A stretch of DNA of 64,000 nucleotides, taken from assembly GCF_004216695.1 (NCBI RefSeq), contig NZ_SGXC01000001.1, positions 372,001-436,000 of the forward strand, written 5' to 3'. A program made the translations under genes and the position numbers. Below the pieces are notes generated by a model. The model worked only from the letters and a program-made list of their open reading frames with translations. It did no database searches and was not told the DNA's origin. This stretch comes from Pigmentiphaga kullae (GTDB lineage: Bacteria; Pseudomonadota; Gammaproteobacteria; Burkholderiales; Burkholderiaceae_B). Below, in pieces: positions 53,501 through 61,383 of this stretch; the first letter of the stretch is position 1, and every line of letters begins with the position of its first letter.

Positions 53501-55225
53501 TCAACGCCGCGTGCGCGCGTGCATGGCCGCGAGATAGCCGAACACCAGCGCCGGACCGAGCGTCGTGCCCGGGCCGGGATACGCGCCTCCCATGATGGAA
53601 CCCATGTCGTTGCCGCATGCGTAGAGGCCGTCGATCGGCCGGTCTTGCGCATCCAGCACGCGGGCATGGGAATCGGTGGCCAGCCCGGCGCTACAGGCGA
53701 TCTCGGCGGGCCAGACAGCCAGCGCGCAGAAGGGGCCTGTCTGGATCGGCGCCAGGCACGGGTTGGGGCCGTGCGCGGGATCGCCGTTGAATCGGTTCAG
53801 GGCGGTCGTTCCCTTGCCGAAGTCGTCGTCGCGGCCGGCGTCGGCCTGGACGTTGTAGCGTCGCACCGTAGCGAGCAGGTCCGCGGCGGGGATGTCCAGC
53901 GCGGCAGCCAGTTCGTCCAGCGTGTCGGCGCACGTCAGGTAGCCGGCTGACACATGCGGGGCCAGATCCGTCGTTCCAGGATGTATGCAGCCCAGGCCGT
54001 ACTTGCGCACGAACCGGCTCTCGCAGACCAGGTAGGCCGGGATGGCCGGGCGGGTGCGGTCGGCCGCGAACATGGCCAGCCCGAAGTCATGGTAGGACGC
54101 GGCCTCGTTGACGAAGCGCCTGCCGGTCTGGTCGACCGCGATCAGGCCAGGCTTGGCCCGGTCCAGCGAGAGGTGCGGAAACAGGCCGCCGGCCGGCTGG
54201 TGCCGGGTGACGGACACCGGCGTCCAGAACGCGCCGGACCCATATCGCTGCGTGTCTATCCTCGCTCCCGCCCGCAGGCCGGCCGAGATTCCCGCCCCCT
54301 GGTTGTCGGGACTGGCCAGCGATCGCGCCGGCACGGGATCGGGCATGTACAGCGCGCGCATCGCCGCATCGTGCGCATAGCCGCCAGTGGCCAGCACGAC
54401 ACCGCGGCGCGCCTTGATCCGGCGCCGCACGCCCCGTGTTTCCACGATTGCGCCTTCGACCTGGCCGTCCCGGAGAACCAGGTCCACCAGACCGGTTTGC
54501 AGGCATATCGGCACCTGGCGGCGGCGCAGGCTGTAATAGAGGCGCCCCACCAACGCGTTGCCCATGACCAGCCGCGTACCGCGCGGATAGCCGCGGACCC
54601 GGTCGAGCACGTACCTGGTTGCCAACCGGGCGGCATGGAAGAAGTTGGACGGCGAGCGAAAACGTTCCACCAGGGGCGGAATGTCGGCCTTGCCCACCAT
54701 CATGCCGCCCAGCACCATGAATTCCGGAATGGGCGGACGCACGTTCCGGAAGGCGCGGCCAAGCAGGCGTCCATCGAAGCTCTCCGGAATCACCGCCCGG
54801 CCGGCACCTCCGGCTCCCGGCAGATCGAGATAGTCCGGATGCATGCCGCACGAGACGAAGCGCACTTCGCTCCTGCTCTCGAGATAATCCAATACCGCGG
54901 GCCCTTCGGCGAGGTAGGTCCGCCGCAGCGCGCGGCCGGGCTCGTCGTCGACCAGCGCATCCAGGTAGACCGCGGCGGCCTCAGCCGTATCCTGATGGCC
55001 TGCCTCGCGGCCATGCCGATTGCCGGGTATCCACAAGGTGCCGGCCGAGGTGGCCGCCGTGCCGCCAACCTGGCTGCTGCGCTCGCACAACGACACTTGC
55101 AGGCCCTCGAGCGCGCCGACCAGGGCGGCTGCCATGCCGCCGGCCCCCGCGCCGATCACCACGAGATCGGTTTCTTCCTCCCACCCGGCGCCCGAGGGGC
55201 CGCATGCCTGCGTCGGATCAGGCAT
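53501..55225 (-). CDS. KstD-like FAD-dependent dehydrogenase
   Basis: The 574-residue flavoprotein has LVVIGAGAGGMAAAL near residue 21, SQVGGTAATSAGTLWIPGN, and near the C terminus YPGPGTTLGPALVFGYLAA, the motif of 3-ketosteroid delta-1-dehydrogenases and fumarate reductase-like flavoproteins. It most probably desaturates a cyclic ketone. It overlaps the CMD gene by eight bases. Converges with the Rieske gene at 53447. Confidence 0.82.
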   Translation of the reverse strand: MPDPTQACGPSGAGWEEETDLVVIGAGAGGMAAALVGALEGLQVSLCERSSQVGGTAATSAGTLWIPGNRHGREAGHQDTAEAAAVYLDALVDDEPGRALRRTYLAEGPAVLDYLESRSEVRFVSCGMHPDYLDLPGAGGAGRAVIPESFDGRLLGRAFRNVRPPIPEFMVLGGMMVGKADIPPLVERFRSPSNFFHAARLATRYVLDRVRGYPRGTRLVMGNALVGRLYYSLRRRQVPICLQTGLVDLVLRDGQVEGAIVETRGVRRRIKARRGVVLATGGYAHDAAMRALYMPDPVPARSLASPDNQGAGISAGLRAGARIDTQRYGSGAFWTPVSVTRHQPAGGLFPHLSLDRAKPGLIAVDQTGRRFVNEAASYHDFGLAMFAADRTRPAIPAYLVCESRFVRKYGLGCIHPGTTDLAPHVSAGYLTCADTLDELAAALDIPAADLLATVRRYNVQADAGRDDDFGKGTTALNRFNGDPAHGPNPCLAPIQTGPFCALAVWPAEIACSAGLATDSHARVLDAQDRPIDGLYACGNDMGSIMGGAYPGPGTTLGPALVFGYLAAMHARTRR

Positions 55226-55826
55226 GCCGTACCGCCAGCCGCGGGAAGTCGCCGTGCAGTTCCGCCGGTTCGACGTTCGCGGTCTTGAGCATCATCGCCA
55301 CCAGCATGTAATAGCCGGCCACGCCGACCAGATCGACCAGCCTGGACTCGCCGAGTTGCCGGCGCGCCGCGTCGAAGGCCGGATCGCCAATCGCGTGCCG
55401 GGCCAGCAGTTCGGACAAGAGATCGTAGACCGCCGCCTCGTCGTCGCGCATCCCGTCCGGGCGCGCGCCATCGGCGACGGCCTGTGCCACGGCGCGCGGC
55501 AATCCTGCCGCGATGGCGCGCGGGCAGTGGATCTCCCATTCGAAGGCGCAATGCCAGTAGCGGGCAATGATGAGAATGGCGAATTCGTTCAACCTGTCGT
55601 CCAGCATCGTTCCCTGCCGGAAATAGTCGCTGACGGGGGCCAGGCGACGCGCGAGCTCCGGCGCCCGCAGAGTGGCGTCGAAGGGGCCGCCCAGGCTGCC
55701 GTCGGCGGTCTCCATGGCCGCGCGCCATCCCTGTCTGTAGAGCTCCACAACCTGCCGCTGGGCGTCGGATCGCTGTGCTGGGGGAACCGGTGGAAAGCGC
55801 AGGGGCGCCGTGTTTGTGTCACTCAT
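55218..55826 (-). CDS. Carboxymuconolactone decarboxylase (CMD/AhpD-like) family protein
   Basis: The 202-residue protein has the CMD core RYWHCAFEWEIH at about residue 92 and GVAGYYMLVAMML near the end. Only one Cys is in that motif, so it is not a CxxC peroxidase-type AhpD. Members act as decarboxylases or in redox roles. It is the first gene of CMD-KstD-like, behind LysR box 3. The frame start was moved 24 codons to the ATG before SDTNTAPLRF. Confidence 0.75.
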   Translation of the reverse strand: MSDTNTAPLRFPPVPPAQRSDAQRQVVELYRQGWRAAMETADGSLGGPFDATLRAPELARRLAPVSDYFRQGTMLDDRLNEFAILIIARYWHCAFEWEIHCPRAIAAGLPRAVAQAVADGARPDGMRDDEAAVYDLLSELLARHAIGDPAFDAARRQLGESRLVDLVGVAGYYMLVAMMLKTANVEPAELHGDFPRLAVRHA

Positions 55827-55893
55827 GGATTTCTCGGATGTTGGTCGGTGGAAAAACACGCGTCGCCGTCGGGCGTGCGCATGCCGGGAGGCC

Positions 55894-56000
55894 AACATAC
55901 CGGCACGACAACGCCCGGTTCAACGCCGGCGTCAAGACCGTGCACAAAGTGCACCGGGCGGCCGCGTGCTTTGACACCGCGAATGACAGGCCCCTAGCAT
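55894..56000. promoter_or_regulatory. Divergent promoters around LysR-type box 3
   Basis: The box GTGCAC-AAA-GTGCAC lies at 55940-55954. To the right: 16 bases, TTGACA (55971-55976), 18 bases, TAGCAT (55995-56000). To the left, on the minus strand: 16 bases, TTGAAC (55918-55923), 18 bases, TATGTT (55894-55899). The layout equals that of box 1. Confidence 0.78.
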
Positions 56001-56105
56001 GGCTTGCGTCTACATGCCCCGGCCCCGCCGGACGGCGCGTGCGGCGTACCCCACAAGAATCCGTTTGCGGACAGCCCACGCCGTCCGACAGCAAGGAGGA
56101 GACCG

Positions 56106-57059
56106 ATGAAATCGCTGAAACTGCTTTTGGCGTCCATGGCCGTGGCTGCCCATTTCGTGGCGCCCGCGACCCTTGGGCAGACCTATCCCGCCAAGCCCGT
56201 TCAACTGGTGGTGCCGAGCCAGCCCGGCGGCGGCCTGGACGTCGTGGCCAGGCTGTTCGCCGCGTTCGTCGAGCCGCGGCTCGGACAGCCCGTGATCGTC
56301 GAGAACAAGGCAGGCGCCCAGACCCTGCTCGGCAACAAATACGTCGCCAACGCGGCGCCGGACGGCTACCACCTGCTGTTCACCACCCCCAGCACGCCGT
56401 TTCCCGCGCTCTACAAGAAACCCGGCATCAACGTGCCCGAGCAACTGGAATTCATTTCTATGGTGCTCAGGGCGCCCCAGATCGTGGCGGTCAATGCCAA
56501 GTACGGCTCGCTCCAGGACCTCGCCAAGGCGTCCAAGGGGCAGAAGAAGCTCATCTTCGCCAGCTATGGCTCGGTCTTGCACCTGCAATCCCTGTTGCTG
56601 AACGAAGCATTGGGCATCGACGCCAGGGCGCTGCGCTTCTCTTCTTCGCAGGATGCCGCCAAGGCCGTAGCCGCGGGCGACGCGGACTACCTGCTGGCGT
56701 CGGCGGCGACGCTCAAGCCGTGGCAGAAGCTCGGTTCGCTGCGGCCGGTGGCGGTGACCACCAATACCCGCAGCGACGAAATGCCCGAATTGCCGTCGCT
56801 GAAGGAGGCCGGCGTCGCGGCCGAGGACATGACGATCTGGATGGGCCTGTACGCTCCCAAGGGCACGCCCAGGGCAATCGTGGACCGGCTCAATGCCGAG
56901 GTCAGGGCATTCGCTTCGGACAACAAGGCGGCACAGACCATGCGTTCCCTGGGCTTCAGCCCCTATCCGACGACGCCTGAAGCGTTCCGTTCCTACTACA
57001 TGGCGGAACAGAAGAGCCTGGTCGACGCCGCCGACAAATTCGGCGTCGAACGGCAATAG
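56106..57059 (+). CDS. Bug family substrate-binding protein
   Basis: The 317-residue preprotein has a signal peptide (MKSLKLLLASMAVAAHF...) and mature start QTYPAKPVQLVVPSQPGGG. It leads the Bug-DUF35-TctB-TctA operon behind LysR box 3, the only Bug gene in the window that is linked to a TctAB pair. It is the likely receptor for that transporter. Confidence 0.92.
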   Translation: MKSLKLLLASMAVAAHFVAPATLGQTYPAKPVQLVVPSQPGGGLDVVARLFAAFVEPRLGQPVIVENKAGAQTLLGNKYVANAAPDGYHLLFTTPSTPFPALYKKPGINVPEQLEFISMVLRAPQIVAVNAKYGSLQDLAKASKGQKKLIFASYGSVLHLQSLLLNEALGIDARALRFSSSQDAAKAVAAGDADYLLASAATLKPWQKLGSLRPVAVTTNTRSDEMPELPSLKEAGVAAEDMTIWMGLYAPKGTPRAIVDRLNAEVRAFASDNKAAQTMRSLGFSPYPTTPEAFRSYYMAEQKSLVDAADKFGVERQ

Positions 57060-57078
57060 ACGGGCTGGGATCGACGCC

Positions 57079-57549
57079 ATGCCGACACGGCCCATCCCCG
57101 TTCCCAGCCGGGAAACGGCGCCCTTCTGGAAGGGACTGCTGGAAGGCGAACTCAGGCTGCCCTGCTGCGCCGCCTGCCGTCGCTTCCACTACCCCCCGCC
57201 CCCCCGATGCCCGCAATGCCTGGACAGCGCACTCGTCTGGACCAGGCTTTCCGGCAAGGCGAAGCTGTCGAGCTGGACCACCGTCCATATCGATCTCTGT
57301 CCCGGGATCGCGCCGCCGTTCGTGATCGGGGAGGTCGAACTGGCCGAGCAGGCCGGCCTGGTCATGGTGGCCTTGCTAGTCGACGCGGCGCCGGACGAGC
57401 TGCGTCCGGGATTGCCCTTGGCATGCGCTTTTCGCCAGGAGGATGCCGGACCGGACATCGCCGTCGCCTATCCCGAATTCCACATCGATCGCGGCCGACG
57501 GGGTTTCCCCGCAGAACCGCCTAGCGTGAAATCGCTACACCAGGAGTGA
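57079..57549 (+). CDS. DUF35 Zn-ribbon/OB-fold protein, thiolase partner
   Basis: The 156-residue protein has a zinc ribbon CxxC...CxxC (CCAACRRFHYPP, RCPQC) at residues 28-53, then an OB-fold domain ending about residue 140. DUF35 proteins bind acyl-CoA and partner thiolase-like proteins, as in steroid side-chain retro-aldolases. No thiolase lies next to it; the thiolase-like gene at 35076 is 21 kb away under the same box type. It follows the Bug gene by 19 bases. Confidence 0.85.
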   Translation: MPTRPIPVPSRETAPFWKGLLEGELRLPCCAACRRFHYPPPPRCPQCLDSALVWTRLSGKAKLSSWTTVHIDLCPGIAPPFVIGEVELAEQAGLVMVALLVDAAPDELRPGLPLACAFRQEDAGPDIAVAYPEFHIDRGRRGFPAEPPSVKSLHQE

Positions 57550-57551
57550 GC

Positions 57552-58013
57552 ATGTCCATGCCGTTACGCGTAAGAAATCCCCAGGATGCCGCAGCGGGAG
57601 TACTGCTGCTTGGCATCTGCCTTGCAGGTATCCATTTCGGCCGCGACCTGGAGACAGGCACGGCTGCCGAAATGGGACCGGGCTATTTTCCGATGATGCT
57701 CTCGGGCATCATCGGCGTTTGCGGGCTGGCGATGCTGGTGCGCGGGGTTTCCCGCGACGGCCCCGCCATCGGCGCCGTCAGGCTGCGTCCGCTTCTTTGC
57801 GTGTTGGGTTCGCTGATGGCGTTCTTCGTCATGATCGCCTGGGCCGGTCTCGTGCCCTCGGTCGTAGCCATGACGTTCATCGCGGCCTATGCGCGCCCCA
57901 ACGCGAGGCTGGTCGAAACGCTCGTCCTGGCTGTCGTGGCGGCCGTGTTCGCGGTCCTGGTGTTCATCGAAGCGCTGCATCTTCCCATGCAGATCTGGTG
58001 GGGCGCTCAATGA
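57552..58013 (+). CDS. tctB: TctB family small transmembrane subunit
   Basis: The 153-residue protein has four hydrophobic segments, with the AEMGPGYFPMMLSGI motif between the first two, as in TctB. AGGAG lies five bases before the ATG; another ATG is two codons later. It is the small membrane subunit of a tripartite tricarboxylate transporter. The stop overlaps the TctA start (ATGA). Confidence 0.9.
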   Translation: MSMPLRVRNPQDAAAGVLLLGICLAGIHFGRDLETGTAAEMGPGYFPMMLSGIIGVCGLAMLVRGVSRDGPAIGAVRLRPLLCVLGSLMAFFVMIAWAGLVPSVVAMTFIAAYARPNARLVETLVLAVVAAVFAVLVFIEALHLPMQIWWGAQ

Positions 58014-59524
58014 GCCTGGACTTCATCGACAATCTCGCGCTGGGCTTCCAGGCCGCCGCCACCTGGCAGAACCTGGGCTTCGCATTCTTCGGCTGCCTGC
58101 TGGGCACCGTCATCGGCGTGCTGCCCGGCATCGGGACGATACCCGCCATCGCGCTGCTGCTGCCCGCGACCTACGGGCTGGAACCGTTGTCTTCGCTGAT
58201 CATGCTCGCGGGCATCTACTACGGCGCGCAATACGGCGGTTCGACCACGTCCATCCTCGTCAACATGCCGGGCGAATCGAGCTCGGTCGTGACCTGTATA
58301 GACGGCCACCAGATGGCACGCAACGGCCGCGCCGGCTCGGCGCTCGCTATCGCCGCGCTGGGTTCGTTCTTCGCCGGTTGCGTGGGAACGCTGTTCATCG
58401 CGGCATTCGGCCCCGTGCTGGGCGCCTTCAGCCTGCAGTTCAACGCGCCGGAATTCTTCGCCTTGCTGGTGCTGGGGCTGACGATGGGCATCATCCTGGC
58501 CCGGGGATCGGCCATCAAGGCGCTCGCCATGGTGGCCTTCGGGCTGCTGCTCGGCGTCGTGGGCACCGACGTGAACACCGGCGTCATGCGATACACCTTC
58601 GATTCGGCATCGCTCTGGGACGGGCTGGGCTTCCTGCCCCTGGTGATCGGCCTGTTCGGCGTGACCGAGGTCATCCGCAATCTCGAGGAGCCGGACCAGG
58701 CACGCATGAAGATGAAGACCGGCATCCGGGACCTCTATCCCAGCAGGCAGGAGATGCGTGAGGCGTGGCCCGCGGCGGTGCGCGGAACCGCCATAGGCGC
58801 CATTCTCGGCGTGCTTCCCGGCGGTGGCGCGGTACTGTCGTCGTTCGCCAGCTATACCGTAGAAAAGAAGATCGCCCGTTTCCCCGAGAGATTCGGCCAC
58901 GGCGCGGTCCAGGGGCTGGCGGGCCCGGAGTCGGCCAACAACGCGGGTGCGCAGACTTCGTTCATCCCCTTGCTGACGCTGGGGCTGCCTTCCAATGCGC
59001 TGATGGCCCTGATAATGGGCGCCATGATGATCCACGGCATCGCGCCCGGCACGTCGGTGATGAGCGAGCGCCCCGAACTTTTCTGGGGCATGATCGCCTC
59101 GATGTGGATAGGCAACGCCATGCTGGTCGTGCTGAACCTGCCGCTGATCGGGCTCTGGGTGAAACTGCTCTCGGTTCCGTACCGGCTGCTCTTTCCCGTG
59201 ATATTGATGTTCTGCGCCATCGGCGTCTACGGCACCGACGACAACCTGGTGCAAATGTCGCTGACCTGCCTGTTCGCGCTGTTCGGCTACGTCATGCTCA
59301 AGGTCGGCTGCGAGCCGGCGCCGCTGGTCCTGGGTTTCGTGCTGGGCCCGCCCATGGAGTCGAATCTGCGCCGTTCGCTGACGATCTCCGACGGCAGCGC
59401 CGCCATCTTCTTCGAGCGCCCCATCGCCGCCGCACTGCTCGTGGCCGCCATCGTCGTGGTCGGACTCATCGTTTTCCCGCAGTTCAGGCAGAAGCGCCAG
59501 GAGGCCTTTGCCGAAGAAGGCTGA
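58010..59524 (+). CDS. tctA: TctA family large transmembrane subunit
   Basis: The 504-residue protein has about 11-12 hydrophobic segments and the TctA signatures GVLPGIGTIPAIALLLPATYG and YYGAQYGGSTTSILVNMPGE (each split by its turn) plus GVLPGGGAVLSSFASYTVEKK. It is the main permease of a tripartite tricarboxylate transporter, driven by sodium or proton gradient. Followed 57 bases on by the IclR gene. Confidence 0.93.
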   Translation: MSLDFIDNLALGFQAAATWQNLGFAFFGCLLGTVIGVLPGIGTIPAIALLLPATYGLEPLSSLIMLAGIYYGAQYGGSTTSILVNMPGESSSVVTCIDGHQMARNGRAGSALAIAALGSFFAGCVGTLFIAAFGPVLGAFSLQFNAPEFFALLVLGLTMGIILARGSAIKALAMVAFGLLLGVVGTDVNTGVMRYTFDSASLWDGLGFLPLVIGLFGVTEVIRNLEEPDQARMKMKTGIRDLYPSRQEMREAWPAAVRGTAIGAILGVLPGGGAVLSSFASYTVEKKIARFPERFGHGAVQGLAGPESANNAGAQTSFIPLLTLGLPSNALMALIMGAMMIHGIAPGTSVMSERPELFWGMIASMWIGNAMLVVLNLPLIGLWVKLLSVPYRLLFPVILMFCAIGVYGTDDNLVQMSLTCLFALFGYVMLKVGCEPAPLVLGFVLGPPMESNLRRSLTISDGSAAIFFERPIAAALLVAAIVVVGLIVFPQFRQKRQEAFAEEG

Positions 59525-59580
59525 GAAACGGATACTAACGGCTTGGTCCGCGTGCAGCGGCATCGACAGCAGGAGAAGAC

Positions 59581-60402
59581 ATGGAGACCGTCCCGCAAGC
59601 CTGTGCGCCCGGGCAGTACAAGCAGGTCCAGGGCCTGCTCAGGGGTTTCGATCTGCTCGAAAGCCTGAACGAGTGCGAGGGCGGCAAGGCCTCGCCGATC
59701 ACCCTGAGCGAGAAGACCGGCATCCATCGCACGACCGTCAAACGGCTGCTCGAAACCATGCGCGGTGCCGGCTACCTGCGTTTCCTGGAGGAAAGCAACG
59801 AATACTGCCTGACCCGGCGCGTGCACAGCCTGAGCGAGGGCTACCAGGACGACTCCAGCATCGTGGATACGATCCGCCCGATGATGCAGGCGCTGACGCG
59901 CAAGCTGATGTGGCCCAGCGATCTCATGATGCTCGACGGCGACGAACTGGTGGTCCGCTATACCACGCATTCCCTCACGCAATGGTCCTTCAACCCCAAG
60001 GTGCTGGGCGTGAAGGTGCCGCTGCTGCGATCGGCAGGCGGCCGCGCCTACATCGCCTTCTGCAGTCCGACCGAACGGCGCCTGCTGCTGAAGATGCTGC
60101 GCGAGCGGGACGGCATCGATGGCCTGCATTCCAGGGACGACACCTATATGCAGAACCTGATCGAACGGTATCGCAGCCTGGGATACGCGCTGTCGGCAAG
60201 CGAGGAAGGGGAATCGCTGAAGTCCCTGGCGTTCGCCACCAACCGCTGCGGCGCGATCGCGGTGCCCATCCGGCAGAAGGGCGTCTGCGTGGCCAGCCTG
60301 AACGTGGTCTACCTGCGCCGCGCGGTTTCGACCCGGGAAGCCGTCGAGCGCTACGCGCCGGAGTTGATGAAGGTCGGCGAACAGATAGAGAAACGCCTCT
60401 AG
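59581..60402 (+). CDS. IclR family transcriptional regulator
   Basis: The 273-residue protein has an N-terminal winged helix (IHRTTVKRLLETMRGAGYL) and an IclR effector domain, with RYTTHSLTQWS and the NRCGAIAVPIRQKGVCVASLN segment that holds the ligand site. IclR regulators control aromatic acid pathways such as pca and mhp. It sits between TctA and the divergent SDR/Rieske genes. Its targets may be the ATTTGC-N3-GCAAAT palindromes at 49278 and 61276. Confidence 0.88.
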   Translation: METVPQACAPGQYKQVQGLLRGFDLLESLNECEGGKASPITLSEKTGIHRTTVKRLLETMRGAGYLRFLEESNEYCLTRRVHSLSEGYQDDSSIVDTIRPMMQALTRKLMWPSDLMMLDGDELVVRYTTHSLTQWSFNPKVLGVKVPLLRSAGGRAYIAFCSPTERRLLLKMLRERDGIDGLHSRDDTYMQNLIERYRSLGYALSASEEGESLKSLAFATNRCGAIAVPIRQKGVCVASLNVVYLRRAVSTREAVERYAPELMKVGEQIEKRL

Positions 60403-60426
60403 GGATCCGCCTACGCTGCGGACCGC

Positions 60427-61197
60427 TTACTGGAGCACGGCTCCCCCATCCACCAGGTAGGTCTGGCCGGTGACGAATGCGCTGTCGTCGCTGGCCAGGA
60501 ACAGCAGCGGCCCGAGCAGGTCCTCGGGTTGCTGTTCGCGCTTGAAGCAGCGGCGCTGCACCGTTGCCGCCAGCGTCCCCTTTCCGGCATCCCGCTCGGC
60601 ATAGTCCTGCTTGACGGCTTCGCTCATGGTCAAGCCCGGCGCGATGGCATTGACCGAAATGCCGAAGTCGCCCAATTCCCGCGCCATGCACCGCGTCATG
60701 GCAAGCACCGCCCCCTTGCTGGCGACGTAGTGCATCAGCATGGGCGTGCCCGAATACAGCGTGGTCGATGCGATATTGACGATGCGACCATAGCGGCGCG
60801 CCTTCATTGCGCCGACCACCGCGCTGGTGAAATGCAGCACGCCCCGGGTGTTGACGACCATGACCCGGTCCCAGTCCCGCGCGGCGATCTCGGTGAACGG
60901 CATCTTGGGCAGGCCGCCGAACAATGCCGCATTGTTGACCAGGATATCGACCTTCCCGAACTCGGCCTGCACGCCCTGCACGAAGCGCTCGACCGCCGCC
61001 TGGTCCGTGACGTCGACGACGGCGCTGGCGACGCGATGTCCGGCGGTCTTCAGGGATGCCGCGGTGGCCGAGGGATCCCGGACGTCGCAGATGGCGACCG
61101 TGGCGCCATGCGCCGCGAGCCCGCGGGCGTAGACCTCGCCTATGCCCTGCGCGGCGCCGGTAACGATAGCAACCTTGCCATCCAATCGTCCTGTCAT
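60427..61197 (-). CDS. SDR family oxidoreductase, paralog 2
   Basis: The 256-residue classical SDR has VAIVTGAAQGIGEVYARGL, NNAALFGG, Ser in ASTTLYSG and YVASKGAVLAM, ending FVTGQTYLVDGGAVLQ. It is close to the SDR at 48432 along its whole length. The ATG chosen has GGAG seven bases upstream; an ATG five codons earlier is possible. It is divergent from a Rieske gene, as paralog 1 is from an ALDH-GMC-Rieske operon. Confidence 0.88.
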   Translation of the reverse strand: MTGRLDGKVAIVTGAAQGIGEVYARGLAAHGATVAICDVRDPSATAASLKTAGHRVASAVVDVTDQAAVERFVQGVQAEFGKVDILVNNAALFGGLPKMPFTEIAARDWDRVMVVNTRGVLHFTSAVVGAMKARRYGRIVNIASTTLYSGTPMLMHYVASKGAVLAMTRCMARELGDFGISVNAIAPGLTMSEAVKQDYAERDAGKGTLAATVQRRCFKREQQPEDLLGPLLFLASDDSAFVTGQTYLVDGGAVLQ

Positions 61198-61275
61198 GAT
61201 GGTCTCCGTCATGAGTGAAATCGCATCGTAGTCAGCCCCGCGGGCGCTGGCTATTGATGGCGGCGAATAGCGGCT

Positions 61276-61320
61276 ATTTGCTTCGCCAATGCATGGATCG
61301 CCCAGGCTGCGACGTATCCT
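61276..61320 (+). promoter_or_regulatory. Divergent promoter with palindrome ATTTGC-TTC-GCCAAT
   Basis: The near-palindrome (61276-61290, one mismatch) is 24 bases from TATCCT (61315-61320). The spacing is identical to that at 49278, and flanking words (CTATTTGC, CGTATCC) are also shared. Confidence 0.55.
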
Positions 61321-61383
61321 CTGCGGCAGAAACGCGGGACGGGCCGTAAGGCCGTGCACCGCGGCCGCACAAGGAGAGAAACC

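Noticed and set aside
55894-55899. TATGTT as a strong promoter element by itself
   Set aside because: It is a weak -10 alone; it is kept only because its distance from the box equals that of the other promoters.
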